This document shows positions 32,980 through 43,215 of a stretch of DNA of 64,000 nt, piece after piece. The DNA lies in the NCBI RefSeq assembly GCF_907164915.1, contig NW_025919558.1:62001-126000 (forward strand), read 5' to 3'. The position numbers and the translations under genes were made by a program. The DNA is from Impatiens glandulifera. Its lineage: Eukaryota > Streptophyta > Magnoliopsida > Ericales > Balsaminaceae. Under the pieces are notes generated by a model. That model was not told the DNA's origin and did not search any database. It worked only from the letters and a program-made list of their open reading frames with translations. Within the stretch, counting starts at the first letter, position 1; each line of letters starts with the position of its first letter.

Positions 32980-33517
32980 TGATAGAAAAATTAAGTAAGT
33001 TAATTTTGTGGAACCGGCCAGATAAACTAAACAGTTGTTAACTGTCATGTGCAGGTACAGATCAAAACCGTATGAACCGGTTGGAGTATCAAAACCGGCT
33101 GCTGTTATACTTCAAAGAAACCAGTTTCAAGTGATCAAAGTTAAAAATCAGAGGAACCGGTTTTCACTCTCTCAAGAAACCGGTTAGCCAAGACAAAACT
33201 TACACACTAGCCGGATCATACTGCACAAGACACAAAACCGGAAGATTCAAACTTTAAGAGTGACGTACCATGACGAAAGAAACGTGTCTTGAAAGAATAA
33301 AAGAAGATCGGATCCGATCGGAAGCATGCGAGGAAAGCAATGATGCTTTATTGATCCGAAGTTGACAACCTAAGGTGGATGACCAGCACGTGTCCAAATC
33401 TGAAAACCGATTATGTCATCTTCTGCACAGAGTTACCTGCATGACTGCCAGGTGTTGAGGAAGGTGAAGCATGCAAGCATTCTTTCTGCACCGGCGTGAT
33501 AACGATCAACCAATCCA
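32980..33517 (+). mobile_element. 3' LTR, family II, truncated (B)
   Basis: The 538 bp match the first 538 bp of the 5' LTR at 20187 with about six differences by eye. The match ends at CAATCCA, after which LTR III sequence (TTAGACTGC) begins. The LTR III array contains CACAATCCATTAGAC nearby (about 33588), so the break has a 7-bp microhomology. The promoter TATA, hairpin core and 3' terminus are lost. Confidence 0.9.
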
Positions 33518-34027
33518 TTAGACTGCACGTCTAATTACGAATCCCTTCAGACTAATCTGAACGAGTTAGATTACACGTCTAACTTTCACAATCCATTAGA
33601 CTTGCACGTCTAACTCCACGAGTTAGACTGCACGTCTAATTACGAGTCCATTAGATTGCACGTCTAACTCCACGAGTTAGACTACACGTCTAATTACGAG
33701 TCCATTAGACAGCACGTCTAATTACTCTAGTTAGACTGCACGTCTAATTACTCTAGTTAGACTGTACGTCTAACACCGCTTAGTTAGACTACACGTCTAA
33801 CTTCGCTAGTTAGACTGCACGTCTAACACCATGCATCTAATACCAAATCGGTCTAATGAACCTCATTAGAACCAAGTATAGTGAAATCTGATTTCGATAC
33901 ACCTGCATCAAAAACAGTTAGACGCATAGATTATCCATTTATCATTTCATCATCAAAATTCCAATAGTCAAACTATTTCAACACTTAGTCAAAATAATTT
34001 GACCCAACAATTTCCTCCTTTTTGATA
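33518..34027 (-). mobile_element. LTR family III, 5' part, minus strand, with polypurine tract
   Basis: On the minus strand the LTR starts TGTTGGGTCAAATTATTTTGAC at 34009 and runs leftward into a TTAGAC hairpin array (about 33518-33850), where element B interrupts it. Just outside, 34010-34027 reads TATCAAAAAGGAGGAAAT on the minus strand, the polypurine tract. The rest of this LTR is at 19242-20186. Confidence 0.85.
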
Positions 34028-34620
34028 ATGGGATTGAAATTTTGCATAAATAACAAATTAAGCATTTATCATATAAATGCATGGTAAAACTTGTTCATCC
34101 ATCACACATAACCATTTTTCAAAAACCAATATTCAGAAACATAGTTTAAAAGTTAATAAAGTAGGAGAAAGGAGATTATTGTTCTTCCCTTTTCACTCGA
34201 GGATCGATAGGGAAACAAGTTCTTTCATAGCTCATCCCTTCACCCGTCATCTCTTGACCGGTTAGCAAATTGCGAAAAGGAGGAAGAGCGCGACCACCCT
34301 GACCGCTTCCACTAGATCTTCCACCACGATCACTACCACTAGTAGGACCTCCGCGATCACTACCAGATTACCTACCACGACCACCACTATTGTTTCGGCC
34401 TCTACGATCACCACCGCTTCGACCTCCACCTCTTTTAGTTGGCCTTGGATTTTCATCGTTGGTTGGCGCTCGCTTAGATCTGGTGCCGGTTGATACACTG
34501 TCACCTCTTCTACTAGGCTCACCTTGAGTGATACGTGTCTTTTCTTTTTCAGCATCAACTTTCACATTCTTTTTCTCTTAAAACTTCCTTGCAATGAGTC
34601 GACATACTCTAGTCTTTCAG
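34028..34620 (-). pseudogene. C-terminal tail of an ORF-c with RGG-rich end, minus strand
   Basis: On the minus strand from about 34620 the frame encodes GVSTGTRSKR-like, then PTKRGGGRSGGDRRGR, Gly/Arg/Ser-rich repeats, then a PLPPF-like RNLLTGQEMT...EGMSYE block near 34290-34190. The same order ends ORF-c of element E at 38840-39140. A stop within the RGG region breaks it. The upstream part is missing at 34620. It belongs to the element whose LTR III lies at 33518-34009. Confidence 0.7.
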
Positions 34621-34990
34621 CATCTGTTCTTCTCATGCTTACTTCTCATCCAGTGATAGTGATGAAGAAGAAGTGGCTTGCTTCATGACAAGAGAAGATG
34701 AAGAAGAGACTCAGGAAACAGAAGTGATGCAGGAGGGCTGCAGGAAGGAAGCATGGAGAATACTCTTTTGAGTATACATCTTAGAAGATCAACAATGGCT
34801 TTTGCCATTCCAGAAGACTAAATGTTTTTTCTTTGTTTTTGTATTAAAAATATTTTTGGTTCTAAAGACCTCAAAACATTTGTTTATTCATTTTGTACAT
34901 GCACAAAATGAGAGGGAGAAATTATTTTGAAAATAAAGTTACACTCAGACGAAAGGCCTTAATCGGTTTATTAGACGAGGTTGTCTAAAA
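34621..34990 (+). pseudogene. small gag-like scrap and purine tract
   Basis: A short plus-strand frame near 34655-34770 reads SSDSDEEEVACFM..EDEEE, resembling the acidic SDSDDELTCLM segment in gag of A2. It ends at a TGA. A purine tract GAGAGGGAGAAATTA lies at about 34909-34923. Nothing else is recognised in this stretch. Confidence 0.35.
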
Positions 34991-35345
34991 GAAAAAGCGT
35001 GTACTTAGACGTATTTTTTCTCACACTCTATGCATCTAAGTCTATGTTTCTTGGTTTATAACATGCGCGGTTAGACGTACACGTCTAATAGACGTTAGAC
35101 GTTTTTACGTCAAGAGTAAGTGGATGCTCACGTCTAACCAAGCACACGTCTAATACGTGTTGTTCATGCGTAATTAGACGTACACGTCTAATAGACATTA
35201 GACATATATAAGACACGTGATTAGACGCTTGCGTCTAATTGACCCATGCGTCTAATAGACGTTTAGTTTTCATAGATGGGTGTAGTAAGAAAAACGTCTA
35301 ATTACGTGTGTATTAGACCGATCAAGGACAGCTGTCCCACGTGAG
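34991..35345 (+). repeat. TTAGACGT/ACGTCTAA hairpin array
   Basis: Several units of TTAGACGTACACGTCTAA type, each an inverted repeat of 6-8 bp around a short loop, lie between about 34970 and 35320. They match the array within LTR III, so this is probably an LTR remnant placed before the ORF-c promoter of element E. Confidence 0.7.
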
Positions 35346-35672
35346 GAGATATCTATTCTTCCCGCTCAAACATAAAACAGTCATCTCCGAATAACATGAA
35401 GACACGTTTGTTTCAAAGTTAAGAGAGATTGACTAATATACCCTCAATATAATGATGACTCTTTGGAAAGGACGTCTAAAATTAATTGATGGGCCATACC
35501 CTTAAGAAAAACGACGGTTATCCTATATGACTCTTGGTAGTCTATATAAGGATAGTTTTGCATGTGATTGAAAACTTTTTCTCACTCAAACTTTTTAAGA
35601 ACCCTAGATTTCTTTGATCTTCTCTCTCAAAAATCTTTGTTCTCTATGTGACTCTTCGTATTCTTCTGAAAA
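35346..35672 (+). promoter_or_regulatory. ORF-c promoter region (element E)
   Basis: CATGAAGACACGTTTG near 35395 recalls the GAAGACACGTGTC box of element C. TATATAAG at 35543-35550 lies 123-130 nt before the ORF-c ATG. Pyrimidine-rich CTCTCTC leader sequence follows. No other gene is present. Confidence 0.5.
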
Positions 35673-38600
35673 ATGGGAAACAAGAGAATCACGCTTGGTC
35701 ATTGTACTCTACAGGTGGATTTTCCTTCTGTTTACACGTTCGACCAGCAAGATGTGGTCGAAATGTTCAGATCTCTTGAATATTCCGGTCTGGGAAAGTA
35801 TCTTGGAGGGTCGTTCATCTTCCACGAAAAAGAAGTGAGAGAGTTCTTCAAATCTGCAACAATAGTGGGCGATTCTATTATAGAAAACGTGAATGGAACT
35901 GATATCTCTTTCAACAAAGCGGTCTATGTGGATTTCTTTGAACTTCCATCAGAAGGGCATACATTCAACTGGCATCTGCCATCGGAGGTGACGTAAGAAA
36001 TGAAGAAGGTTTTTTCAGCCGACGGTTCGGCGATTCGACTCAACGGGAGCAAGAAGGTTCTCAAACCTCAATTTATTTTGTTAAATGACGTTGTGGCTAA
36101 AGCTCTTCAAGGAAAGGCGGGGTCCTTCCACTTATATAGTCAAGATCGATTTGACTATATGTCTGCCATTTCAAAAGGAATTCAGGTCAACTGGGCCTCA
36201 AGGTTATTCCAGAATCTTTGTTTCGCAATCAATCAGGAGAACAAGGAGAGCATAAACTTTGCTGCCCAGCTAAGTCAATTGTTGGAGCATTTGGAGGTCT
36301 CGATGGAGGTTTCAGAACCAAACAACTCAACCAGGGTATACACTATCTTTACAGTTGCTAACACCCTCGTCAGATTGAAGAACAACAAAATGTCACTCTC
36401 AGGAGCCTCAAGCCAACAAAAAGAAGGAAGGTCTGTTACTCGGTCCAAATATCCATCGGCTTATGTCCTGTTTACAGGAGCCAAACGGTCCAAAACTGTC
36501 AACGAGTCTGAGGCTAGTTCTACCAGCCTTAAGAGCTCCTCGAAGAAGGATTCTGGAATAGTTGATTCCAAAGTCAGGCAAGGTCTAGTCGAACTTGCCA
36601 CCATTCCCATGTTTCCCCTGTCTCCAGTCGCGAGTCAGTTGCGAAAATCATCAAGGTCCTCTGTTTCAAGAGGAGAAAAATCAAAGGCGCCCCCGCGCGT
36701 CTAAATCGGTGAAAGCATCATCGAAGGTAACCTCTCCTCTATCCCCGACCGAAGTGCCCAAATTTAATGTTCCGGAGATGGAACAAGATAAGTCTGATTT
36801 TATTCCTGTTGAGGAATTTGCTCCTTGGCAAACTGTTGAGCCAGTTGGTCCAAACAATGAAAATTTTGGCATGGTTGTGTCTCCTATTCGTCAACCTGAT
36901 CTTGTAGCCGCGGGTGCTACAGAACGTGCTGAACTAGAGCTAGGTGCAACTCTTACCTCTACTGCTAGTGGTGAATCCGAAAGGCTACTTCTATGTTAAT
37001 AGAAATGCCTCACGTTCCAAACATTGTCCCAACGGAGTCTTTGGTGACTAGAAAGATAGTTCTAGTCGAACCTTCGCTAGGACTCTTCGTCAAACCCCTG
37101 TCTGCCCATGAAATCATGCGTTCCACAAGAAAATCCGTTGGAATTGTTTTTGAGGAACCAAGACCCTCTCCAAAGCCCATCGAAGTGATTGGAAAAGGGA
37201 AGGATGTTGTTATTAATCATGAGGAAGTTTCTAAGGCAACGTGTATTGTTGACCTTATTATGAATCAAGCCAAGGCAACCGCTGTTGAAAAGATAGAGAT
37301 CTTTGATACTTGGGTTCTGAATAGAATGTCTATCAAGTACACCGGGGTCATCAAAGGCAAAGGCATAACCAGTCAATGGTTACAACTCTTCAAAAATGAG
37401 AAGAGAGTCTTGAAGTGGGCCAAGACTTCAGAAGTGTATGAAGCTCTTAAGAGGAAAGAGCTGGTTGAAGCAAACCTAAGAGGAAGAGCTCTCTTTCCTA
37501 TTCTGCAGGCCAGGAGAGTCAATTTCAACCCCCTAGAAAAGAGTGCTAATGCTGAAGAAAAAGCCTTGAAAAGTTTGGATGAAATCATAGAGGATTACAT
37601 TTCGGTTGTTACTCGTTATGTTCATGGAGCAAATTGCTCAGGAGCTAGTCTTTTTGAAAGCTCTTCAGATGAAGATGAGATCATGGACCTGTCAGATGAT
37701 TACAATATTGAAGAAGATGAGCAAGTTGTTGCTCTTTTGATTGAAATGGGAAGTTTTTCAGCAGAAGAAAAACATCTAATGGCTCAACCTGTAATGGAGA
37801 AAGTTGTGGAACCCATTCAAACAAATCTGTCTATTGTAGAAGAAAGAGTTGAAAAGCTTGTTCAAGCTCTTGTTTCTCAAGAAAAGGAAGTAATTGAAGA
37901 GTCAATTCAAACTCTCATTTCCCGAAAAGAAGAAGAAGTGTTGAAGTTCCCTGTTCTTGGAATGGAGGCATCGCAAGAGAAAGAGGCTTAAGTTAGTCAG
38001 TCTGATGTTGCCAGATCTGAGGGGGAACCCTCAAGAAACGAAGAATCAGAGAAGAGTTCCTTATCTGAGGGGGAACAATTTAAAGGAAGATCATCCAAAC
38101 CTCTACCATTTCCTAGTATCAATGCTGCAAATATTCATGAAGATATTCTAAATTCGTTTCATGATTCAGGAAAACTATCCGATATAGTTCACAAGGCCTG
38201 TGAAGATGTTTTGGAAGAAGAAGAAGAAAAATCTAAGAGTGAATCAGAGAAGGATGAACCCGAGCAGTCCATGCAAGTTCATACCCAAATCAGTCCTCTT
38301 CAAATTGTTCAAACAGATTCCCAAGAAATATCTTCCAATGAAGGATCTTCGGCTGAGAGTACAAAGCTCATAAAGTCCATGACTGCTTTGATGGCAACTC
38401 TTCAGAAGAATGTGGCATAAATGAATTCTAATATGGAAAAAATCATGAAGACTCAGAAAGAAGACAAGAAGGAATCCGCTGATCTTCTTAAATCTCACAG
38501 GGAAATGGAGTTGACTCTGAAGAAGAACATGTATGAAGTTCATATGATCAACAAGACATATTCTAAATTTGAAAACAACCTCTTCAAGAGGCAATCCGAT

Positions 38601-39140
38601 TTGCATGACGTTGAAAGAGCAATCAATGTTGATCTTCAACGTGAGGTTATGGAAGGAATAGGATTGATTCAAAATCAGATGATTGAAGTTCAAGGCAACA
38701 TGAGAAGAGCAGATGCTGAAAGATTAGAGTATGTTGATTCTGTTGCAAGAAAGTTTCAGGCAGAAGAAGACGCCAAGGCAGTTGCTGAGAAAGAAAAGAA
38801 TCTGATCTCTCAAGGTGAAGGCGATAGAGATAGAAGAGGTAATGGTGTTTCAACCGGTACCAGATCCAAGCGAAAGCAAATTAGTGATGATAGCGGTAGA
38901 CCAACTAAATGAGGTGGAGGTCGCAGCAGTGATCGTGGTGGCAGAAGCACTAGCGGCACTCGTGGTGGCCGAAGTGATGGAGCCGCTCATGTTGGCAGAA
39001 GTGACGGAACTGGTCGTGGCGGTCGCCCTCTTCCTCCATTTCGCAATCTGCTAACTGGTCAAGAGATGACTGGTGAAGGGATGAGCTATGAAGGATCTCG
39101 TTTTCCGATCGACCCTCTCATAAAAAGGGAAGAACAATAA
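35673..39140 (+). pseudogene. accessory ORF-c, longest form, broken (element E)
   Basis: ATG at 35673 begins MGNKRITLGH and the accessory domain: LQVDFPSVYT, EYSGLGKYLGGSF, VREFFKSATIV, LPSEGHTF, ALQGKAGSF and GIQVNWASRLFQNL blocks. A TAA at 35994 interrupts it. A frameshift near 36600-36700 and a return near 36993 follow. The central domain (36993-37991) has a TSQWLQLFKNEKRVLKW block and an ALFPILQARRVNFNP block shared with A1. Then come acidic coiled-coil segments to 38912 and a Gly/Arg/Ser-rich end (GGRS-type RGG region) with PLPPFRNLLTGQEM to about 39140. The span is about 1,155 codons. No function is known. RGG tails often bind RNA, which is only a suggestion here. Confidence 0.78.
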
Positions 39141-39320
39141 TCTCCTTTCTCCTCCCATGTTAGCTTATGAACTACGTTTATTGAATTATGTTTCTGAATA
39201 TTGGTTTTGGAAAATATTTGTGTAAAATGGATTAACAAGTTTAACTCTTTATCTTATATGATAGGTGTTTAATTTGTTACATATGCAAAGTTTTAACATC
39301 ATCATCAAAAAAAGGGAAAT
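39141..39320 (+). other. 3' untranslated segment and polypurine tract (E)
   Basis: There is no gene. CATCATCAAAAAAAGGGAAATTG directly precedes LTR III at 39321 and is the polypurine tract (here one copy, with the usual GGGAGAAA changed to GGGAAA). Confidence 0.7.
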
Positions 39321-41004
39321 TGTTGGATCAAATTATTTTGACTAAGTGTCAAAGTAGTTTAACTATTGGAATTTTGATAATGAATGTATATAAAACTCAA
39401 TCTATGCCGTCTAATCGTTTTTGGTGCAGGTGTATCAAAAACAGGTTATATTAGACTTAGTCTTAATGAGGTTCATTAGACTGATTGAGCATTAGATGCA
39501 TTGAGTTACAAGGAGTTAGACGCGTAATCTAACACACGGAGTTAGACGTGCATTCTAACACACGGAGTTAGACGTGCAGTCTAACAGATGTAGTTAGACG
39601 TGAAGTCTAACACACGGAGTTAGACGTGCAGTCTAACAGACGTAGTTAGACGTGCAGTCTAACAGACGTAGTTAGACGTGCAGTCTAACACACGGAGTTA
39701 GACGTGCAGTCTAACACACGGAGTTAGACGTGCAGTCTAATACACGGAGTTAGACGTGCAATCTAACAGACGTAGTTAGACGTGTAGTCTAACACACGGA
39801 GTTAGACGTGCAGTTTAACAGGCATAGTTAGACGTACAGTCTAACACACGGAGTTAGACGTGCAGTCTAACACACGTAGTTAGACGTGCAGTCTAACTAA
39901 TGAGAGTTAGACGTGCGGTCTAACTCCTTCAGATTAGTCTGAAGGGATGTATAGTTAGACGTGCAGTCTAACTAATGGAAGTTAGACGTGTAGTATAACT
40001 CCTTCAAATTAGTCTGAAGGGATATGGTATTAGACTTGTTGTCTAATCCCATTAGACTAGGTGGTCTAATGAATCCTACTATTAGATGGGGGCGTCTAAT
40101 TTCATTAGACGAGGTCGTCTAAATGAAATACGTCTAATGCTATGCTTAAGTAGTTGCTTGAAGCTAGCACCCGTCTACCCACGATCAACTAGATGTACGC
40201 TACTCCTGCTCCACTTTCCAGTGAAGATCAGTACGACAGCCAGTTGCAACCAATTGATTAATATCACGTAAACAATATTCTTCTCACTACTCGTTTTTGC
40301 AGGAATATCCTAGAAGAATATTTGGCGCACTACCAGTTTGGTACGGCCACGATCCTAGTGCTTAGAGTTTGTTATGTACTATGGAGGCGTTCCAATGGAA
40401 GCACACCACGTGTCATTATGAAAGATTCGTCCGTTGGTACCTGCTCCTTATTTAAAAATTCTGAAGGACAACGGAAGAACTGCCAGAAGAACAAGAGAAT
40501 TTGCTTAACACTGGAATTACGGAGTATTCAATCTAAGCATATAAACTGTCATATTGAACGAGCTGCTTTCTTGTTTTCTACTATGTGTTAAATCAAGAGA
40601 GAGTTAGAATCAAAACATTTTTTTAGCTGAGTGATATTCTTCATCATATTGTAAGTTGAACAGAGTTTGTTATATTCAACAGTGAGTTATCCGTGCAACT
40701 GTATTTGATTCGAAAGTATAGTGAATCCTTCCGGTGGTTGGAAAAAGGGGTGACGTAAGAGAGTTAGCTACGAACATCCATAAACAAACGGTTGCGTCTT
40801 CTTCATACTTTCATCTTCTTATTCTTGGTTCTTAGCTTCAAACCTGAGCAAATATTTCCGCACTTGAATCGTTCAAGAGTTTGCAAGGGTTTGTGCAGAA
40901 TAGAAAGTGATTTAAATCTCTAACAGGATTTCTATCAAACCGTTTTTCCTAAGCCGTCATCAATAGCTAGACCCCTGTCTCTATCGATTACGCTGATCCT
41001 ATCA
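39321..41004 (+). mobile_element. 3' LTR, family III (element E)
   Basis: It starts TGTTGGATCAAATTATTTTGAC, ends CCTATCA and is 1,684 bp long. The hairpin array fills about 39500-40130. The core CCTTCCGGTGGTTGG...GGGGTGACGTAAGAG and ACGAACATCCATAAAC lie at about 40727-40790. CACTA transposase sequence begins immediately at 41005, so the element inserted into, or recombined with, a CACTA element. Confidence 0.88.
39500..40130 (+). repeat. TTAGACGTGCAGTCTAAC hairpin minisatellite
   Basis: About 18-20 units of 22-24 bp lie between 39508 and 39925, each with TTAGAC-GTGCA-GTCTAA, a 6-bp inverted repeat with a 5-nt loop, separated by ACACGGAG or AGACGTAG. More diverged units, including longer palindromes such as TCCTTCAGATTAGTCTGAAGGGA, continue to about 40130. 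The array lies within the LTR. Confidence 0.92.
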
Positions 41005-41695
41005 ATGTTCATAGTGATCATTCAACTTCGGTGTCAAAGCTTGATTTCGAGGCATCTCTATAATCGGTTCGACCATCAAACAACTCTTTTTCCCTCCTGT
41101 ATTTATGGTTTGGTGGAAGGAAACATCTATGACCCATGTAACATTATTTCTGACCATTAACCAATCAAAAAGATATAGCGTCAAAATTACAAAAGGACAA
41201 TCGAGTTTCCCTTTTGTACTCCACCTTGACAAATTCGTGTAAGCTGAAAAGTCATTAATGGTCCATATCAACGCCGTTCGCATGTTAAAGTATTGTGAGG
41301 TGTGTGCATCAACCATTCTCACACCACTATACCACAATTCAGTCAACTCTTCGATCAATGGCTGGAGAAATATGTCAATTGCATCTCCCAGAATCTTTGG
41401 GACTAGAATTAACATAGATAGAATGAAATTGCTAGAATCCATGCAAAGAGTGGGTGACACGTTATAAGGAATTATAATAACTGGCCAAATACAATATGAT
41501 TTTTCCCATTTGCAAAAGGTTGAAACCCATCGCTTGATAAACAAAGTCTTACGCTACGGGATTCCGACATGAAATCCTTTATCTCTAATCAAATGTTTTC
41601 CAAGTGTATGAATCAACCGAATGTCTCAACATATCACCTTGAACTCTTACTTCTTTATGCCATCTCATCATTGGAGCGGTCTTAGAGCACATCTC
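41005..41695 (-). pseudogene. CACTA (En/Spm) TNP2 transposase fragment
   Basis: The minus strand gives a clear TNP2-family stretch: RWHKE, then an HS.DSYTWKTFD block, WPVIIIPYNVSPTLCMD, ILVPKILGDAIDIFLQPLIEELTELW, RTALIWTINDFSAYTNLSRWSTKGKLDCP, and after a frameshift near 41145 the CYMGHRCFLPPNH.YR block. These match the conserved order of the family, which cuts and pastes CACTA DNA transposons. It is a fragment of a protein normally much longer and has stops and frameshifts. It abuts LTR III on the left and copia RT on the right. Confidence 0.92.
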
Positions 41696-42442
41696 TTCAG
41701 CCTCCATTCCTATGAGTTCATCTATTAAGTTAGAAAAAGATTAGGACGGTCAAGGAGTAGACATTACGACTTACCGAGGCATCATCGGTTCACTTTTATA
41801 CCTGATAGCAAGTCGACCGGACATATTGTTTGCGGTTGGAGTATGCGGAAGATTCCAGGCCAATCCAAAGCAATCTCATTATACAGCAGCCAAAAGAATA
41901 TTAAAATATCTAAAGGGCACTCAAGATGTGGGACTGTGGTATCCAATGGATTCCATTTTCAATCTAACTAGCTATTCTAATGTAGACTACACTGGCTGTA
42001 AAATAGATAGAAAGAGTACCAGTGGTACATGCCAGTTCTTGGGTGACCGGCTTGTCTCCTAGTATAGAAAGAAACAGACTTCGGTTGCTACTTCAACCGC
42101 AGAGGCAGAGTATCTTGCCGCCGGAAGTTGTTGTGCTCAACTCCTCTAGATCCAACAGCAACTGAAAGATTTCGGAATAATTGATGAGGAATCTCCGATC
42201 TTTTGTGACAACACCTGCGCGATAGCTATTAAATACAATCCAGTGTTGCACTCAAGAATAAAATATATCGACATCAAATATCATTTCATCCAAGAGCATA
42301 TGCAGCAGAAGCACATCCGGCTGGAATATGTCTCGACAGATTAGTAAGTAGCCGATATCTTCACAAAGCCACTACCGGAAGCTAAGTTTTCTTTCTTTAG
42401 AAACATTTTAGGACTTGCTGATAACAGTCAACTCTTGTCTTA
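41690..42442 (+). pseudogene. RT end and RNase H of pol (element C)
   Basis: The frame starts in the [11 protein letters not shown] block of reverse transcriptase and runs through [28 protein letters not shown], the RNase [43 protein letters not shown] and ADIFTKPL blocks, ending at about 42442. Stops near 41743, 42060, 42149 and 42343 fit single transitions (for example Trp or Gln codons changed to TAG or TAA). Everything upstream of this point in pol is missing at the junction with the CACTA fragment. Confidence 0.9.
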
Positions 42443-43215
42443 AATGTTTTTGCATGCTTTCAAAAAATATTATTTTCATGAAAAACCAGAGCATGGTCTC
42501 AGGGAGAAGCTCACGCTTCTCAAAATCATGCTCTTGGAATTTTTGAAAAAATGATCAAATATTTTTTTTTGTAAAAAGCTTACATTCCATTTAAAAACCG
42601 GTCAGAATTTCATCAATTATGTGCATGAAAAATCAATGGTATAAAAAGTCAAATATGTTAAACCTGACAGTTGTCTCCAGTTGAGATTGGTTTAATTAAC
42701 TTTATAAATTATCTGTACACAAATCAAGCGGTTAAGTGTTTCGGATAAAACAAATGAAATTATTTTCTAAACTGAATAACTATTGCCTAACCAGCAAGTA
42801 CTTATTTAAAATGAAATAATTTATCTCGAAAAACCGGTAATGAAAAACTAACCTATTATGTACATCTTAATCTCGGTTAGTTTATTTTCCGGTTAACATG
42901 GGATAGCTGGACATTGTTTGTCATGCATTCTTGAAAAATAATCCCGTGAAAAAGAAAAATGTCTACATCTCAAACAACGTGAAGACACGTGTCTATCACT
43001 ATTAAGAGAAAGACCAACACTCCACCCAAACAGTATGTTTGAAAATATAACAAATATCTAATTATCATCATTACTTCTCTTGGAAATAACATTTATACAT
43101 AAATCTAAGTATAACACTACTAGATATGCTAACCGATCCCTAGTTACTTAAATACCACATCCCTTCTCATTTCAAAAATTACTCTCAACTATACTTAAGA
43201 AAATCATCAAGCAAA
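42443..43215 (+). promoter_or_regulatory. post-pol spacer: hairpin, G-box palindrome, ORF-a promoter (C)
   Basis: A perfect 7-bp hairpin GAGAAGC-TCAC-GCTTCTC lies at 42504-42521. GACACGTGTC, a perfect palindrome with a CACGTG G-box core, lies at 42984-42993, about 225 nt before the ORF-a ATG. A weak TATA-like CTTAAATACC is at about 43146-43155, in the position of TATATAAA in element B. No gene is present. Confidence 0.6.

Larger units (their letters stand above)
20187..33517 (+). mobile_element. element B: near-complete Sirevirus-type retrotransposon with three accessory genes
   Basis: The 13.3-kb element holds 5' LTR, primer binding site, gag, pol, ORF-a, ORF-b, ORF-c, triplicated polypurine tract and a truncated 3' LTR. 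By eye the two LTRs differ at about six of 538 shared positions, so the insertion is young. ORF-a and ORF-b are open, while gag (two stops), pol (one frameshift, one stop) and ORF-c (two frameshifts, two stops) are damaged. It is inserted in a minus-strand LTR III. The lower copy number of errors than in A1, A2, C, D and E makes it the reference for the group. Confidence 0.92.

Noticed and set aside
34262..34558. Val-rich hydrophobic frame on the minus strand, with a similar one at 38815-39054
   Set aside because: Both are the +1 reading of the RGG-rich ORF-c tail; Gly/Arg codons read out of frame give Val/Ala/Leu.
39500..40130. TTAGAC array as a CRISPR array or host satellite
   Set aside because: Units are contiguous palindromes without unique spacers of fixed size, and the array is always within LTR III.
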